A stretch of DNA of 64,000 nt from positions 215,473-279,472 of the forward strand of contig NZ_PNRF01000007.1 of the NCBI RefSeq assembly GCF_002879615.1, read 5' to 3'. Positions within the stretch are counted from its first letter, which is position 1. Each line of letters opens with the position of its first letter. The DNA comes from Billgrantia endophytica. GTDB lineage: Bacteria > Pseudomonadota > Gammaproteobacteria > Pseudomonadales > Halomonadaceae. A program made the translations under genes and the position numbers. Below are positions 1 through 7,776 of this stretch, one piece after another. The notes beneath the pieces are model-generated. The model did no database searches. It worked only from the letters and a program-made list of their open reading frames with translations, and was not told the origin of the DNA.

Positions 1-647
1 GTCACCTTGATCTCTTTCTCTTCGCCGGCCTTGGCGCCGGCCAACTGATCCTCGAAGCCCGGGATGAAATTGCCGGAGCCCAGGACCAGATCGTGACCTT
101 CGGCACTACCGCCTTCGAAAGGCTCGTCGCCCAGGAAACCCTGGAAGTCGATGGTAACCTGGTCACCATCCTCGGCGACACGGTCGACCTCTTCCCATGC
201 AGCGTTCTGCTTGCGTAACGTCTCGACCATCTCTTCGAGATCGGTATCGGTCACCTCAACCACCGGGCGCTCCACTTCGGTACCCTCGATGGAGGCCAGC
301 TCGATCTCGGGATACACCTCCAGGGAAGCCACGAACTCCAGGTCCTTGCCTGACTCGTTGACCCTGGGCTCGATGTTCGGAAAACCGGCCGGGTTGAGGT
401 TTTCTTCGGTGATGGCCTTCACGTAGCGTTCGCGCATCACTTCGCCCACCACTTCATCGCGCACGTCTCGACCGTAACGCTGGCGCACCACGGCCATGGG
501 CACACGGCCCTTGCGGAAACCGTTCAGGCGAACGTTCTTCGCTGTGTCCTTGAGGCGGGCCTCGACGGCTTCGTCGACCTCGGCCGCCGGCACCTGAAAC
601 GTGACACGGCGTTCGATCTGGGAGGTCGTTTCGACGGAAACTTGCAT
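1..647 (-). CDS. tig: Trigger factor, ribosome-associated chaperone (3' part cut by window edge)
   Basis: Trigger factor binds the ribosomal exit tunnel and protects nascent chains. Read on the minus strand from the ATG at 647-645, the protein begins MQVSVETTSQIERRVTF and contains the ribosome-binding signature in the form GFRKGRVPMAVVRQRYG around residues 44-60. It continues into the FKBP-like PPIase domain (DGDQVTIDFQGF, then FEGG) before the window ends at about residue 215 of a family that is usually 430-470 residues. The N-terminal domain is therefore complete, the PPIase domain is partial, and the C-terminal domain lies outside. A good sigma70-type promoter lies about 60 bp upstream. 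Divergent folD beyond a tRNA block matches the Pseudomonas arrangement. Identity is near certain. Confidence 0.96.
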   Translation of the reverse strand, partial: MQVSVETTSQIERRVTFQVPAAEVDEAVEARLKDTAKNVRLNGFRKGRVPMAVVRQRYGRDVRDEVVGEVMRERYVKAITEENLNPAGFPNIEPRVNESGKDLEFVASLEVYPEIELASIEGTEVERPVVEVTDTDLEEMVETLRKQNAAWEEVDRVAEDGDQVTIDFQGFLGDEPFEGGSAEGHDLVLGSGNFIPGFEDQLAGAKAGEEKEIKV

Positions 648-705
648 GAATAGTCCTCTACCGACTGGGGGCGTTCTGTTGAAAGCGTGGAAAGGCAAAA
701 GGGAG

Positions 706-734
706 ATTCTAAGAATCCCGCCCTGCGCTGGCAA
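706..734 (-). promoter_or_regulatory. Sigma70-type promoter of tig
   Basis: On the minus strand TTGCCA (734-729) is followed after exactly 17 bp by TAGAAT (711-706), close to the -35/-10 consensus, about 60 bp upstream of the tig start. The roughly 300-bp stretch 648-946 between tig and the first tRNA holds no supported gene. The short reading frames there lack ribosome sites and resemble no family I recognise. Assignment rests on motif match and position only. Confidence 0.6.
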
Positions 735-946
735 GCATTATGCCCATAGAATGGGGGCACCACGGCACATTGCAAGGGGTCTGACGCAATCGGAGCAGAT
801 GATAGGCTCCATGACGCGGCACGGCATGCACGACGCCGGACAGTCATGGCGAATCGGCGATCGGCAGGGGATCGATGACGAATGACAAACCGGAAAATCC
901 GATCTGGGAAACGACAGGAAAGGAATCACAACTGGGCCTGATGCAA

Positions 947-1022
947 TGGGGTGGATGATGGGGATCGAACCCACGACCACCGGAGCCACAATCCGGGGCT
1001 CTACCACTGAGCTACATCCACC
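947..1022 (-). tRNA. tRNA-His (GTG), copy 1
   Basis: The minus strand folds as a 76-nt cloverleaf. The acceptor stem is GTGGATG paired with CATCCAC, with the extra 5' G(-1) typical of tRNA-His, and CCA is encoded at the 3' end (949-947). The anticodon stem-loop CCGGATTGTGGCTCCGG gives anticodon GTG, and the T-arm is GTGGG-TTCGATC-CCCAT. It is the last gene of a Pro-Arg-His-His tRNA cluster. Only a weak hairpin (CGGA-TTT-TCCG, then TTTG) follows it near 890-905, so termination is not obvious. Confidence 0.97.
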
Positions 1023-1045
1023 ATTGCAGGACCAGAACATCGACA

Positions 1046-1121
1046 TGGGGTGGATGATGGGGATCGAACCCACGACCACCGGAGCCACAATCCGGGGCTC
1101 TACCACTGAGCTACATCCACC
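1046..1121 (-). tRNA. tRNA-His (GTG), copy 2
   Basis: By reading, this is an identical 76-nt copy of the neighbouring tRNA-His, separated from it by 23 bp (1023-1045). It has the same acceptor stem, G(-1), GTG anticodon and encoded CCA (1048-1046). The pair looks like a local tandem duplication within the Pro-Arg-His-His operon. Confidence 0.97.
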
Positions 1122-1208
1122 ATATCGATTACCGCTCGTCGATGCTTGGCATCGACAACCACCCGTTCGACAACCGGGCCAGAGCCGTCCCTGCGAAACA
1201 CACCAGAA

Positions 1209-1285
1209 TGGCACGCCCAGCAGGACTCGAACCTGCAACCTACGGCTTAGAAGGCCGTTGCTCTATCCGGTTGAGCTATGGGCGC
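1209..1285 (-). tRNA. tRNA-Arg (TCT)
   Basis: A 77-nt cloverleaf on the minus strand. Acceptor GCGCCCA pairs with TGGGCGT, the anticodon arm CGGCCTTCTAAGCCG gives anticodon TCT, the T-arm is GCAGG-TTCGAGT-CCTGC, and GCCA is encoded at the 3' end (1209-1211 is the CCA complement). It decodes AGA/AGG, rare codons in this GC-rich sequence. Confidence 0.97.
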
Positions 1286-1354
1286 ATTCTACGATCCATG
1301 GCACCTGACCGCAACCCCAGCGTATGCCATTTTATCAGCATAAACAGTAAGTTG

Positions 1355-1431
1355 TGGTCGGGGTGGAGGGATTCGAACCCCCGACATCCTGCTCCCAAAG
1401 CAGGCGCGCTACCAGACTGCGCTACACCCCG
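1355..1431 (-). tRNA. tRNA-Pro (TGG)
   Basis: A 77-nt cloverleaf on the minus strand. Acceptor CGGGGTG pairs with CACCCCG, the anticodon arm CCTGCTTTGGGAGCAGG gives anticodon TGG, the T-arm is CGGGGG-TTCGAAT-CCCTCC, and CCA is encoded (1357-1355). It is promoter-proximal in the Pro-Arg-His-His operon. Confidence 0.97.
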
Positions 1432-1483
1432 CCGGCCTTCGCACGGCCTCGACGCACCACAGGGGTCTCATCGAGCGTTGCGT

Positions 1484-1511
1484 ATTCTACCCGAGAATCC
1501 CTCAGGGTCAA
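1484..1511 (-). promoter_or_regulatory. Sigma70 promoter of the tRNA operon
   Basis: On the minus strand TTGACC (1511-1506) and TAGAAT (1489-1484) are separated by 16 bp. The site lies about 53 bp upstream of the tRNA-Pro 5' end, as expected for a stable-RNA promoter. Confidence 0.7.
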
Positions 1512-1650
1512 TAGCTGCCTGACACAGGAGAGCTTTTTTGCGCTTTGCCTGACGGCCCCGGCATGCGAAAATCGGCACCCTTCCTGCTCCGGCCACGCAC
1601 CTTGGCGTCATGACGCCGGCTATCCACCATCCACGAACGAGGGAGATACG

Positions 1651-2529
1651 ATGACCGCCCAACTCATCGATGGCAAGGCCATTGCCGCCCGGGTCCGCCA
1701 GCAAGTCGCGCGCCAGGTCGAGGCTCGCCGTGCGGACGGCAAGCGGACCCCCGGCCTGGCCGTCGTGCTGGTGGGCGATGACCCGGCCTCGCGTGTCTAT
1801 GTGCACAACAAGCACCGCGACTGCGAGCGGGCCGGCATTCTCTCCTTCCTGCATACCCTGCCCGCCGACACCTCCCAGCAGACGCTGGAAAGCCTGGTCG
1901 ATGACCTCAATGCCGACCCCCGTGTCGATGGCATCCTCGTGCAGCTGCCTCTGTCTGCGCATCTGGATGCGCGCCCCATACTCGAGCGCATCCTTCCCCA
2001 CAAGGATGTCGATGGCTTTCATCCCTATAATCTCGGACGCCTTGCCCAACGCCTGCCAATGCTGCGCCCCTGCACGCCGAAGGGAGTGATGACCCTGCTC
2101 CAGGTCAGCGGGCTCACGGTTCGGGGCCTCGATGCCACCGTCGTCGGCGCCTCCAACATCGTCGGCCGCCCGATGGCGCTGGAATTGATGCTGGCCGGCT
2201 GCACGACGACCGTCTGCCACCGCTTTACACGCAACCTCGAAGAGCATGTCAGGCGCGCCGAACTGCTGGTGGTTGCGGTAGGCAAGCCCGGCCTGGTCAA
2301 AGGCGAGTGGGTGCGTGATGGCGCCATCGTCATCGACGTGGGCATCAACCGGGAGGAGGACGGCCGGCTCGTTGGCGACGTGGAGTTCGCTCCTGCCGCC
2401 GAGAGAGCCGCCTGGATCACCCCGGTACCGGGTGGAGTCGGCCCCATGACAGTGGCCTGTCTACTGGAAAACACCCTGTTCGCCGCCGAACTGCATGATG
2501 CAATGGCCATGGAAGCCGAGCATGTCTGA
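1651..2529 (+). CDS. folD: Bifunctional methylenetetrahydrofolate dehydrogenase / methenyl-THF cyclohydrolase
   Basis: FolD interconverts 5,10-methylene-, 5,10-methenyl- and 10-formyl-tetrahydrofolate in the cytosol, using NADP. The 292-residue product has the family landmarks in order: [16 protein letters not shown] with the catalytic Tyr/Lys, [13 protein letters not shown], the [11 protein letters not shown] motif, [12 protein letters not shown] (dinucleotide-binding loop), and the C-terminal [15 protein letters not shown]. Length is normal. The start at 1651 follows GAGGGAGATACG. The frame stays open upstream to 1354 but there it crosses tRNA-Pro, so the longer version is artefactual. It is divergent from the tRNA-tig block. 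Confidence 0.97.
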   Translation: MTAQLIDGKAIAARVRQQVARQVEARRADGKRTPGLAVVLVGDDPASRVYVHNKHRDCERAGILSFLHTLPADTSQQTLESLVDDLNADPRVDGILVQLPLSAHLDARPILERILPHKDVDGFHPYNLGRLAQRLPMLRPCTPKGVMTLLQVSGLTVRGLDATVVGASNIVGRPMALELMLAGCTTTVCHRFTRNLEEHVRRAELLVVAVGKPGLVKGEWVRDGAIVIDVGINREEDGRLVGDVEFAPAAERAAWITPVPGGVGPMTVACLLENTLFAAELHDAMAMEAEHV

Positions 2530-2539
2530 GCCCTGGCGC

Positions 2540-2568
2540 CTGACATGGCCTGGCTCCTCGGATAGAAT
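2540..2568 (+). promoter_or_regulatory. Sigma70-type promoter of luxS
   Basis: CTGACA (2540-2545) and TAGAAT (2563-2568) are separated by 17 bp, 36 bp upstream of the luxS ATG and just after the folD stop. This is a near-consensus match, so luxS is probably transcribed independently of folD. Confidence 0.65.
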
Positions 2569-2604
2569 ACGCCCCTTCCCATTCACCCAGCCGAGAGGCC
2601 GCTC

Positions 2605-3078
2605 ATGAGCGACAAGATGAACGTCGAAAGCTTCAACCTGGATCACACCAAGGTGAAGGCTCCCTACGTGCGCCTGGCCGATATCAAGACGGGACTCAAC
2701 GGCGACACGATCCACAAGTACGACATGCGTATCTGCCAGCCCAACCAGGATCACATGGAGATGCCCGCCCTGCACTCCCTCGAGCACCTGATGGCGGAGC
2801 TGTCGCGCAATCATTCGGACCGCATCGTCGACATCAGCCCCATGGGCTGCCAGACAGGCTTCTATGTCGCGCTGATCAACCACGACGACTATGACGACGT
2901 GCTGAACCTGCTGCAGAAGACCCTGGAAGACGTACTGGAGGCCGAAGAGGTACCGGCCTGCAACGAGAGGCAGTGTGGATGGGCCGCCAGCCACAGCCTG
3001 GAAGGTGCCAAGCGGGTCGCGCGCGGTTTCCTGGACAAGCGGACCGAGTGGACACGGGTCTTCGCCGAAGGCGCCTGA
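2605..3078 (+). CDS. luxS: S-ribosylhomocysteine lyase (AI-2 synthase)
   Basis: LuxS cleaves S-ribosylhomocysteine to homocysteine and DPD, the precursor of the AI-2 signal. The 157-residue product has normal length and all visible active-site residues: HSLEH with His57, Glu60 and His61, the catalytic Cys82 in MGCQTG, and Cys124 in CNERQCGW as the third metal ligand. The next gene, mtnN, makes its substrate from S-adenosylhomocysteine, so the two together form the LuxS branch of the activated methyl cycle. Methionine 5 could also serve as start. The ATG at 2605 is preceded by GAGAGG. Confidence 0.98.
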   Translation: MSDKMNVESFNLDHTKVKAPYVRLADIKTGLNGDTIHKYDMRICQPNQDHMEMPALHSLEHLMAELSRNHSDRIVDISPMGCQTGFYVALINHDDYDDVLNLLQKTLEDVLEAEEVPACNERQCGWAASHSLEGAKRVARGFLDKRTEWTRVFAEGA

Positions 3079-3144
3079 TCTTTCGCCGTGCACAGGCATG
3101 CCCTGGCCTGTCGGCGCACTGGAATACTGGAGATTTCCTGACAG

Positions 3145-3924
3145 ATGAAACGCATCGGTATCATCGGCGCCATGGCCCAGGAGGTGGAATATCTCGCCTC
3201 CTTGCTGGAGGGTCGTCGCACCCGCACCCACGTCGGCTGCACCTTTCACCACGGTCGGCTGCATGGCGCCGACGTCGTGATCCTGCAGTCCGGCATCGGC
3301 AAGGTGAATGCGGCCATCGGCACCACATTGCTGCTGGATGTCTACAAACCGGAAGCCATCATCAATACCGGCTCGGCCGGCGGCTTCGGTGAAGGCCTCG
3401 AGATCGGCGACGTGGTGGTCTCCAGTGAAGTGCGCCATCACGATGTCGATGCCGTGGTATTCGGCTACGAGCATGGGCAGGTACCCATGATGCCGGCGGC
3501 CTATCTGCCCGACGAGCGCCTGGTCAGGATCGCACGCGAATGCGTCGAGGCGCTTGGAGAGGTGCGCGTGGTGGAAGGCCTCATCGCCACCGGCGATGTC
3601 TTCATGGCATGCCCCGAACTGGTCCTGAAGACGCGCACGCGTTTTCCCACCATGCTGGCCGCCGAGATGGAAGCCGCTGCCATCGCCCAGACCTGCCATC
3701 TCTACGGCTGCCCCTTCGTGGTCATCCGCTCGCTGTCGGATATCGCCGGCGGCGGCGACAACCACCTCTCGTTCGAGCAGTTCCTGGAACAAGCGGCCGC
3801 TCACTCGGCACGCATGGTCGAAACCATGGTGGCGCGCCTGGCCGACCCATCGCTCCCGGGAGAGCAGCAGCGGAAACAGAAGAACAAAGGCGAGGGAGAG
3901 TCCGAGACGGCCACCGTCGGCTGA
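3145..3924 (+). CDS. mtnN: 5'-methylthioadenosine / S-adenosylhomocysteine nucleosidase
   Basis: MtnN (Pfs) hydrolyses MTA and SAH to adenine plus the thioribose or ribosylhomocysteine. The product starts MKRIGIIGAMAQEVEYL, has the INTGSAGGF phosphorylase-superfamily motif near residue 73, ATGDVFM near 150, MEAAAIAQ with the substrate-binding Glu near 175, and VIRSLSDIAGG with the catalytic Asp near 198. At 259 residues it exceeds the usual ~230 by a Lys/Glu/Gln-rich hydrophilic tail after about residue 235. It lies 66 bp downstream of luxS, whose substrate it produces. A strong hairpin follows the stop. Confidence 0.95.
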   Translation: MKRIGIIGAMAQEVEYLASLLEGRRTRTHVGCTFHHGRLHGADVVILQSGIGKVNAAIGTTLLLDVYKPEAIINTGSAGGFGEGLEIGDVVVSSEVRHHDVDAVVFGYEHGQVPMMPAAYLPDERLVRIARECVEALGEVRVVEGLIATGDVFMACPELVLKTRTRFPTMLAAEMEAAAIAQTCHLYGCPFVVIRSLSDIAGGGDNHLSFEQFLEQAAAHSARMVETMVARLADPSLPGEQQRKQKNKGEGESETATVG

Positions 3925-3953
3925 AGCCCCTCTCTGCCTCTCGCCCCCTGCCT

Positions 3954-3989
3954 ACGCAAACGGCCGCCTCTCGAGGCGGCCGTTTGCGT
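3954..3989. terminator. Bidirectional terminator hairpin between mtnN and pyrC
   Basis: ACGCAAACGGCCGCCTC (3954-3970) pairs perfectly with GAGGCGGCCGTTTGCGT (3973-3989), a 17-bp GC-rich stem with A/T-rich outer pairs. It sits between two convergent genes (mtnN stop 3924, pyrC stop 3994), the expected place for a shared terminator. The outer A and T residues can supply short U-tracts on both strands. Confidence 0.8.
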
Positions 3990-3993
3990 GGCA

Positions 3994-5031
3994 TCAGTCG
4001 CGCAGCTTCCAGTCCAATGTCTCACCCGCCTTGAGCGGCACGATTCGCTCGCCCGTGACATAGGGCAGCGACGGGGGCAGCCGCCAGGTTTCACGAACCA
4101 GGGTAACCGTATCGGCGTTGCGTGGCAGGCCATAGAAATCGGGGCCGTGGTGACTGGCAAAACCTTCCAGCCTGTCCAGTGCGCCGGCCTGCTCGAACGC
4201 CGTGGCGTACAGCTCGATGGCTGCCGGAGCCGTGTAGGCACCCGCGCAGCCGCAGGCGGATTCCTTGTCACCCTGCGCATGGGGTGCGCTGTCGGTGCCC
4301 AGGAAGAACTTGCCGCTACCTGACGTGGCCGCCGCCAGCAGCGCCTCCCGATGGCGCTCGCGCTTGAGAATGGGCAGGCAATAATAGTGAGGCCTGATTC
4401 CGCCCACCAGCATGTGGTTGCGATTGAACAGCAGGTGATGCGCCGTGATGGTCGCTGCCACATTGGCCGGCGCATGGGAGACAAACTCGACGGCATCCGC
4501 CGTGGTGATGTGCTCGAAGACCACCTTGAGATCCGGATGGCGCGCCAGCAGAGGCTTCATGACCCGTTCGACAAACTCGGCCTCGCGATCGAAAATGTCG
4601 ATCTCGGTATCGGTCACCTCGCCATGCACCAGCAATGGCATGCCTAGACGAGCCATGGCCGCAATCGCCTCGTCACAGTGCGCAAGGTCGGTCACACCGG
4701 AATCCGAATTGGTCGTTGCCCCCGCCGGATACAGCTTGACCGCATGGACCAGGCCGCTTTCACTCGCCCGCTCGATTTCTTCCGGCGGCGTGTTGTCGGT
4801 GAGATAGAGAGTCATCAGCGGCTCAAACACGGAGCCCTGGGGGCGGGCGGCCAGGATGCGCTCCCGATAGGCGATGGCCTGTGCCGTCGTGGTTACCGGA
4901 GGCCGTAGATTGGGCATGATGATGGCTCTGCCCATCTGCCGCGCAGTCGCAGGAACGACTGACTGAAGCGCCTCACCATCGCGCAGGTGCAAATGCCAGT
5001 CATCGGGTCGAGTCAGGGTGATAGCGTTCAC
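3994..5031 (-). CDS. pyrC: Dihydroorotase (class II)
   Basis: PyrC closes carbamoyl-aspartate to dihydroorotate in pyrimidine synthesis. The 345-residue product has the usual class II length. It shows [10 protein letters not shown] (metal-binding H-x-H near residues 13-15), [10 protein letters not shown] with the Lys that is carboxylated in this family, LLVHGE and FEHITT histidines, and GTDSAPH with the catalytic Asp. It stands alone here, convergent with mtnN and divergent from the small membrane protein at 5223. Confidence 0.97.
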   Translation of the reverse strand: MNAITLTRPDDWHLHLRDGEALQSVVPATARQMGRAIIMPNLRPPVTTTAQAIAYRERILAARPQGSVFEPLMTLYLTDNTPPEEIERASESGLVHAVKLYPAGATTNSDSGVTDLAHCDEAIAAMARLGMPLLVHGEVTDTEIDIFDREAEFVERVMKPLLARHPDLKVVFEHITTADAVEFVSHAPANVAATITAHHLLFNRNHMLVGGIRPHYYCLPILKRERHREALLAAATSGSGKFFLGTDSAPHAQGDKESACGCAGAYTAPAAIELYATAFEQAGALDRLEGFASHHGPDFYGLPRNADTVTLVRETWRLPPSLPYVTGERIVPLKAGETLDWKLRD

Positions 5032-5222
5032 GGCTTATCCTGTGGTCAGCATGGATTGGCGGGCGACAGTATACCGGAAGCGGGATCGCTCATGTCCGTC
5101 CGCGGTCAAAACTTGCCACGGCTGACCGGCACCCACCAAGGCGGTATCGCGGTGAACTGCGGCAACGGGGCAAGAATTGCCGTATCATCGACGCCGTTTG
5201 TCGCCGTGAGAGAAGGTTGCCA

Positions 5223-5636
5223 ATGCCCAGGGTTCGCCACTATGCCGATATCGTTGCCGTTCTGGCCGGCCTCATGTGGATCGTTGTCTTCTGGTCGATC
5301 AGCATTTCCGCGCGGCTGGACAGCATAGAACCCACCTTGGCTGCCCTGCTCGCCCTCGGTGCCATGATCCTGGTCAGTTTCGTGCACCGCCCCTTTCGGG
5401 TCCATCTCAGTCGCCACCATGTCCGCAAACGGCGAACGGAAATGTGGATGCACATCCTTGCCCTGCCCATGGCCCTGGCCCTGGTACTGGGAGTGATCCT
5501 GGAAACGCTGATCACTCCGCTCAACGGGCAACAGAAGATGCTGTTGTTCAATGTGCTGGCGACGGCAGGCTGGGTGGTCTATGTGATGACGCTGCTCATC
5601 AAGTTTCTCCATCATCAGTTGAAGCGGAGACGCTGA
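5223..5636 (+). CDS. Small integral membrane protein, function unknown
   Basis: This 137-residue protein is not recognised. The ATG at 5223 has AGAAGG six bases upstream. A TTG six bases earlier would abut the ribosome site and is unlikely to be used. The sequence predicts four hydrophobic helices at roughly residues 8-32, 37-58, 77-100 and 104-128, with an Arg/His-rich cytoplasmic-type segment (RRHHVRKRRTEMW-like) between the second and third and a basic C-terminus (KRRR). There are no enzyme motifs. The neighbours, pyrC divergent and a FAD oxidoreductase convergent, give no functional clue. Confidence 0.75.
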   Translation: MPRVRHYADIVAVLAGLMWIVVFWSISISARLDSIEPTLAALLALGAMILVSFVHRPFRVHLSRHHVRKRRTEMWMHILALPMALALVLGVILETLITPLNGQQKMLLFNVLATAGWVVYVMTLLIKFLHHQLKRRR

Positions 5637-5664
5637 GCCTGCGTGAAACGAACGCGACTGACAG

Positions 5665-6915
5665 TCAACTACCGAAACGATCGGCCCTGAAGGGCGACAT
5701 GTCTACCGCCGTGGGCTCCCCTTCCATCATCTCGGCCACCAGCCGACCGGTCGCAGGTCCCAGGGTGAACCCCTGATGGCCATGCCCAAAGGCGAACCAC
5801 AACCCTTCATTGCCAGGCGCCGGGCCGATGACCGGCTTCATGTCCGGCAGACAGGGGCGTGCGCCTTTCCAGGGTTCGGCATCCAGCCGTTCACCCAGGG
5901 AGGGGTACAGTTTCCTTGCCATGCGTTCGGCGGCGGCCAGTTGACCGTGATGAGGCGGCGAGTCCAGGCGCTCGAGCTCGGCACCTGTCGTAAGGCGGAT
6001 CCCGGCGCGCATGGGCGCCAGGATATAGCCGACCTCGGCGTCCAGTAGCCAGTGGTGCAGCCGCGCCTCGTGACTGGCAGCGTAGTGCATGTGATAGCCA
6101 CGCTTGACGAAGGTCGGCAAGTGGTAACCCAGCGCCTTCAACCACTCACCGGCCCAGGGGCCTAGTGCCACCACGACGTCCTCCGCCTCATGGGAGCCGG
6201 CATCGGTCTCGACCCGCCAGCCCTGGCCATGACGGGCCACACCCTGGATACCGGCCTGCAGAAAGCGGCCACCCTCTCGCTCGAAGCTCTGTGCATAGGC
6301 CGACACCAGGCCACCCGGATCAGCAACGCTCCAGGCGTTGGTCCAATGAATCGCGCCGACGGGGTCATTCGACAGCTGCGGCTCACGGCCACGAAGCGCC
6401 GCCTGGTCCAGCAGGTCATGCGTCACCCCGAAACGCTCGGCGGCATCACGCGCCTCCTGCGCCCGCACAGCCAACGCAGTGCCGGTCCGATACACCTCCA
6501 GCCAGCCATCCCTGCTCACCAGATCGCCCGCTCCCGCGGCCTCGATCATCGGCTCGTGCTCCTGGGTCGACAATTCGATCAGTGAGGCATATTCGGGGAT
6601 GATGCGCCCATGACTGCTCGGGGAGGAGTGGCGCCAATAGCTGAATAGCGGCCCGGCCGCGCCCAGCATGCCCCGCAGGCTGTAACGGATATCCACACGA
6701 CGGTTGGGCAATACCGTCAGCAACTTGCCGAGATCTCGGGGGAAAGGATAGGGGCGAACGGCTTCTCGCTGAATCAGGCCACCATTACCGAACGAGGTTT
6801 CTCGCCCTGGCGGACGGCGATCCATCAACAGCACCGAACGACCCCGGCGGGCCAAGTGCCAGGCAATGGATACGCCGACCATGCCGGCTCCCAGAACGAT
6901 GGTTTCGCGAGACAT
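5665..6915 (-). CDS. FAD-dependent oxidoreductase, D-amino-acid dehydrogenase (DadA) family
   Basis: This is a 416-residue member of the DAO superfamily, which oxidises amines or D-amino acids with FAD. The Rossmann motif VLGAGMVGVSIAWHLARRG starts near residue 7 and ends with the acidic LLMDRR ribose-binding strand. The C-terminal part carries the DAO pattern (RPCLPDMKPVIGPAPG, then WFAFGHGHQGFTLGP, near residues 355-395). ATG at 6915 has a GGAGGAGAGG ribosome site. The frame continues upstream to 7350, but through a repeat element, so the longer start is rejected. Substrate is unknown, and no alanine racemase (dadX) or other amino-acid gene lies next to it. Confidence 0.85.
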   Translation of the reverse strand: MSRETIVLGAGMVGVSIAWHLARRGRSVLLMDRRPPGRETSFGNGGLIQREAVRPYPFPRDLGKLLTVLPNRRVDIRYSLRGMLGAAGPLFSYWRHSSPSSHGRIIPEYASLIELSTQEHEPMIEAAGAGDLVSRDGWLEVYRTGTALAVRAQEARDAAERFGVTHDLLDQAALRGREPQLSNDPVGAIHWTNAWSVADPGGLVSAYAQSFEREGGRFLQAGIQGVARHGQGWRVETDAGSHEAEDVVVALGPWAGEWLKALGYHLPTFVKRGYHMHYAASHEARLHHWLLDAEVGYILAPMRAGIRLTTGAELERLDSPPHHGQLAAAERMARKLYPSLGERLDAEPWKGARPCLPDMKPVIGPAPGNEGLWFAFGHGHQGFTLGPATGRLVAEMMEGEPTAVDMSPFRADRFGS

Positions 6916-6987
6916 GCCTCTCCTCCAGGTTTCACAGACGAAGGATCCGGCACCGGGCCAGAACCGAGTGCACATTCTAAGCTCTAT

Positions 6988-7113
6988 CTGAAAAATCGGC
7001 GAGCGATGGCCAGACAAGGCAAAAATCGGCGAGAAAGCGGAGTTTACGGAGGGGTAAATGAGTATTTCGAGCCGATTTTTAACGCCGTGTGGGCAAGCGC
7101 AGACCTTTTTCAG
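6988..7113. repeat. Nested-palindrome intergenic repeat, copy A
   Basis: A 126-bp element bounded by CTGAAAAA (6988-6995) and TTTTTCAG (7106-7113). Inside lie AAAAATCGGC (7021-7030) and GCCGATTTTT (7071-7080), with an inner GTTTAC/GTAAAT pair. The conserved block GAGCGATGGCCAGACAAGGC precedes the inner arm. A second copy, interrupted by an insertion, lies at 14929-15121. The element fills most of the 307-bp gap between the FAD oxidoreductase and the TerB-like gene and produces spurious ORF extensions. Confidence 0.85.
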
Positions 7114-7222
7114 ACAGAGCGTGACAGTGCCATGGTCCAGGCGCAGACGGTTCCCCTGACAACAGCCTTCGCTCGCGGCCGGCAGCAGGAGCCACCGGTC
7201 ACTCAGCGATTTGCCGCAGGCG

Positions 7223-7684
7223 TCACGGCTGGCCTGAAATGCCTTGGACCTGGAGCTTGGTGCGAATGAAATCGGAGTGGCTGACATACAACAGGTCGGC
7301 CAGGCGGCGGATGCGATGCTCTTCAAGAGCGTTATGGCCACCATCGGCATTGGCCAATATCCACATCATCCTCACCAGATCGCAACGCTGCTCATAGGTG
7401 TAATGCTGCTTGACCAGGCTGACGAACTGATAGTGGTCCACGGACGTTTCCACCTCCTCCCTGGCCATCTCCATCAACTCTTCGACATCGTCTCCCTTGA
7501 GGTGGAAACGCGCCTTGAGCAAGTCACGCAAGGCATCGAGCTGAGCCTGATCGGTGTGATAGTCGGCACGCATCACCTCACAGAGCAGTGCCGCGGTGGC
7601 CAGTTCCAGAGTGGGGGCTGGGCCGGCTTCGGTCTCTGGTTCAGCCAGGGCCTGTTGGAAGAAACGCTGGATCGTGTCGAGCAT
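7223..7684 (-). CDS. TerB-family (tellurite-resistance TerB-like) protein
   Basis: A 153-residue all-alpha protein of the TerB-like family. It shows the family rhythm: an N-terminal helix region, ATAALLCEVMRADYHTD near residue 30, a central acidic segment, then YEQRCDLVRMMWILANADGG near residues 96-115, with conserved acidic residues thought to bind metal in TerB-like domains. The stand-alone form is common in proteobacteria and usually has no link to tellurite, and no other ter gene is present here. ATG at 7684 follows AAGGGACACGAT. The C-terminal QVQGISGQP is not family-specific. Confidence 0.8.
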   Translation of the reverse strand: MLDTIQRFFQQALAEPETEAGPAPTLELATAALLCEVMRADYHTDQAQLDALRDLLKARFHLKGDDVEELMEMAREEVETSVDHYQFVSLVKQHYTYEQRCDLVRMMWILANADGGHNALEEHRIRRLADLLYVSHSDFIRTKLQVQGISGQP

Positions 7685-7715
7685 ATCGTGTCCCTTGGGA
7701 TATTAACGCCTCTGA

Positions 7716-7732
7716 CCCGGGGCGGCCCCGGG
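7716..7732 (-). terminator. GC-rich hairpin downstream of the first TRAP operon
   Basis: CCCGGGG (7716-7722), loop CGG, CCCCGGG (7726-7732), 45 bp beyond the dctM stop on the minus strand and just before the TerB-like gene. No U-tract follows, so it may be a weak terminator or a 3'-end stabilising hairpin. Confidence 0.4.
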
Positions 7733-7776
7733 GGTTCCGCCAGCGGCCGCTTCACATGACACGCTCCTTGGCCGCC

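Noticed and set aside
946..1522. Reading frames across the tRNA block (for example 946-1308 and 1142-1522)
   Set aside because: They translate tRNA genes; peptides such as GIEPTTTGATIRGSTTELHP arise from tRNA-His and repeat because the tRNA is duplicated.
1354..1650. N-terminal extension of folD
   Set aside because: It crosses tRNA-Pro and its promoter. The ATG at 1651 has a good ribosome site and matches the family start.
2461..3804. Minus-strand ORF of 447 residues opposite luxS and mtnN
   Set aside because: Antisense shadow of two conserved genes.
6916..7350. N-terminal extension of the DadA-like oxidoreductase
   Set aside because: It is a read-through of the intergenic repeat. The ATG at 6915 has a strong ribosome site and begins the Rossmann fold.
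7223..7684. Tellurite-resistance function
   Set aside because: Only a stand-alone TerB-like domain is present, with no terACDE genes. Such proteins are widespread without a link to tellurite.
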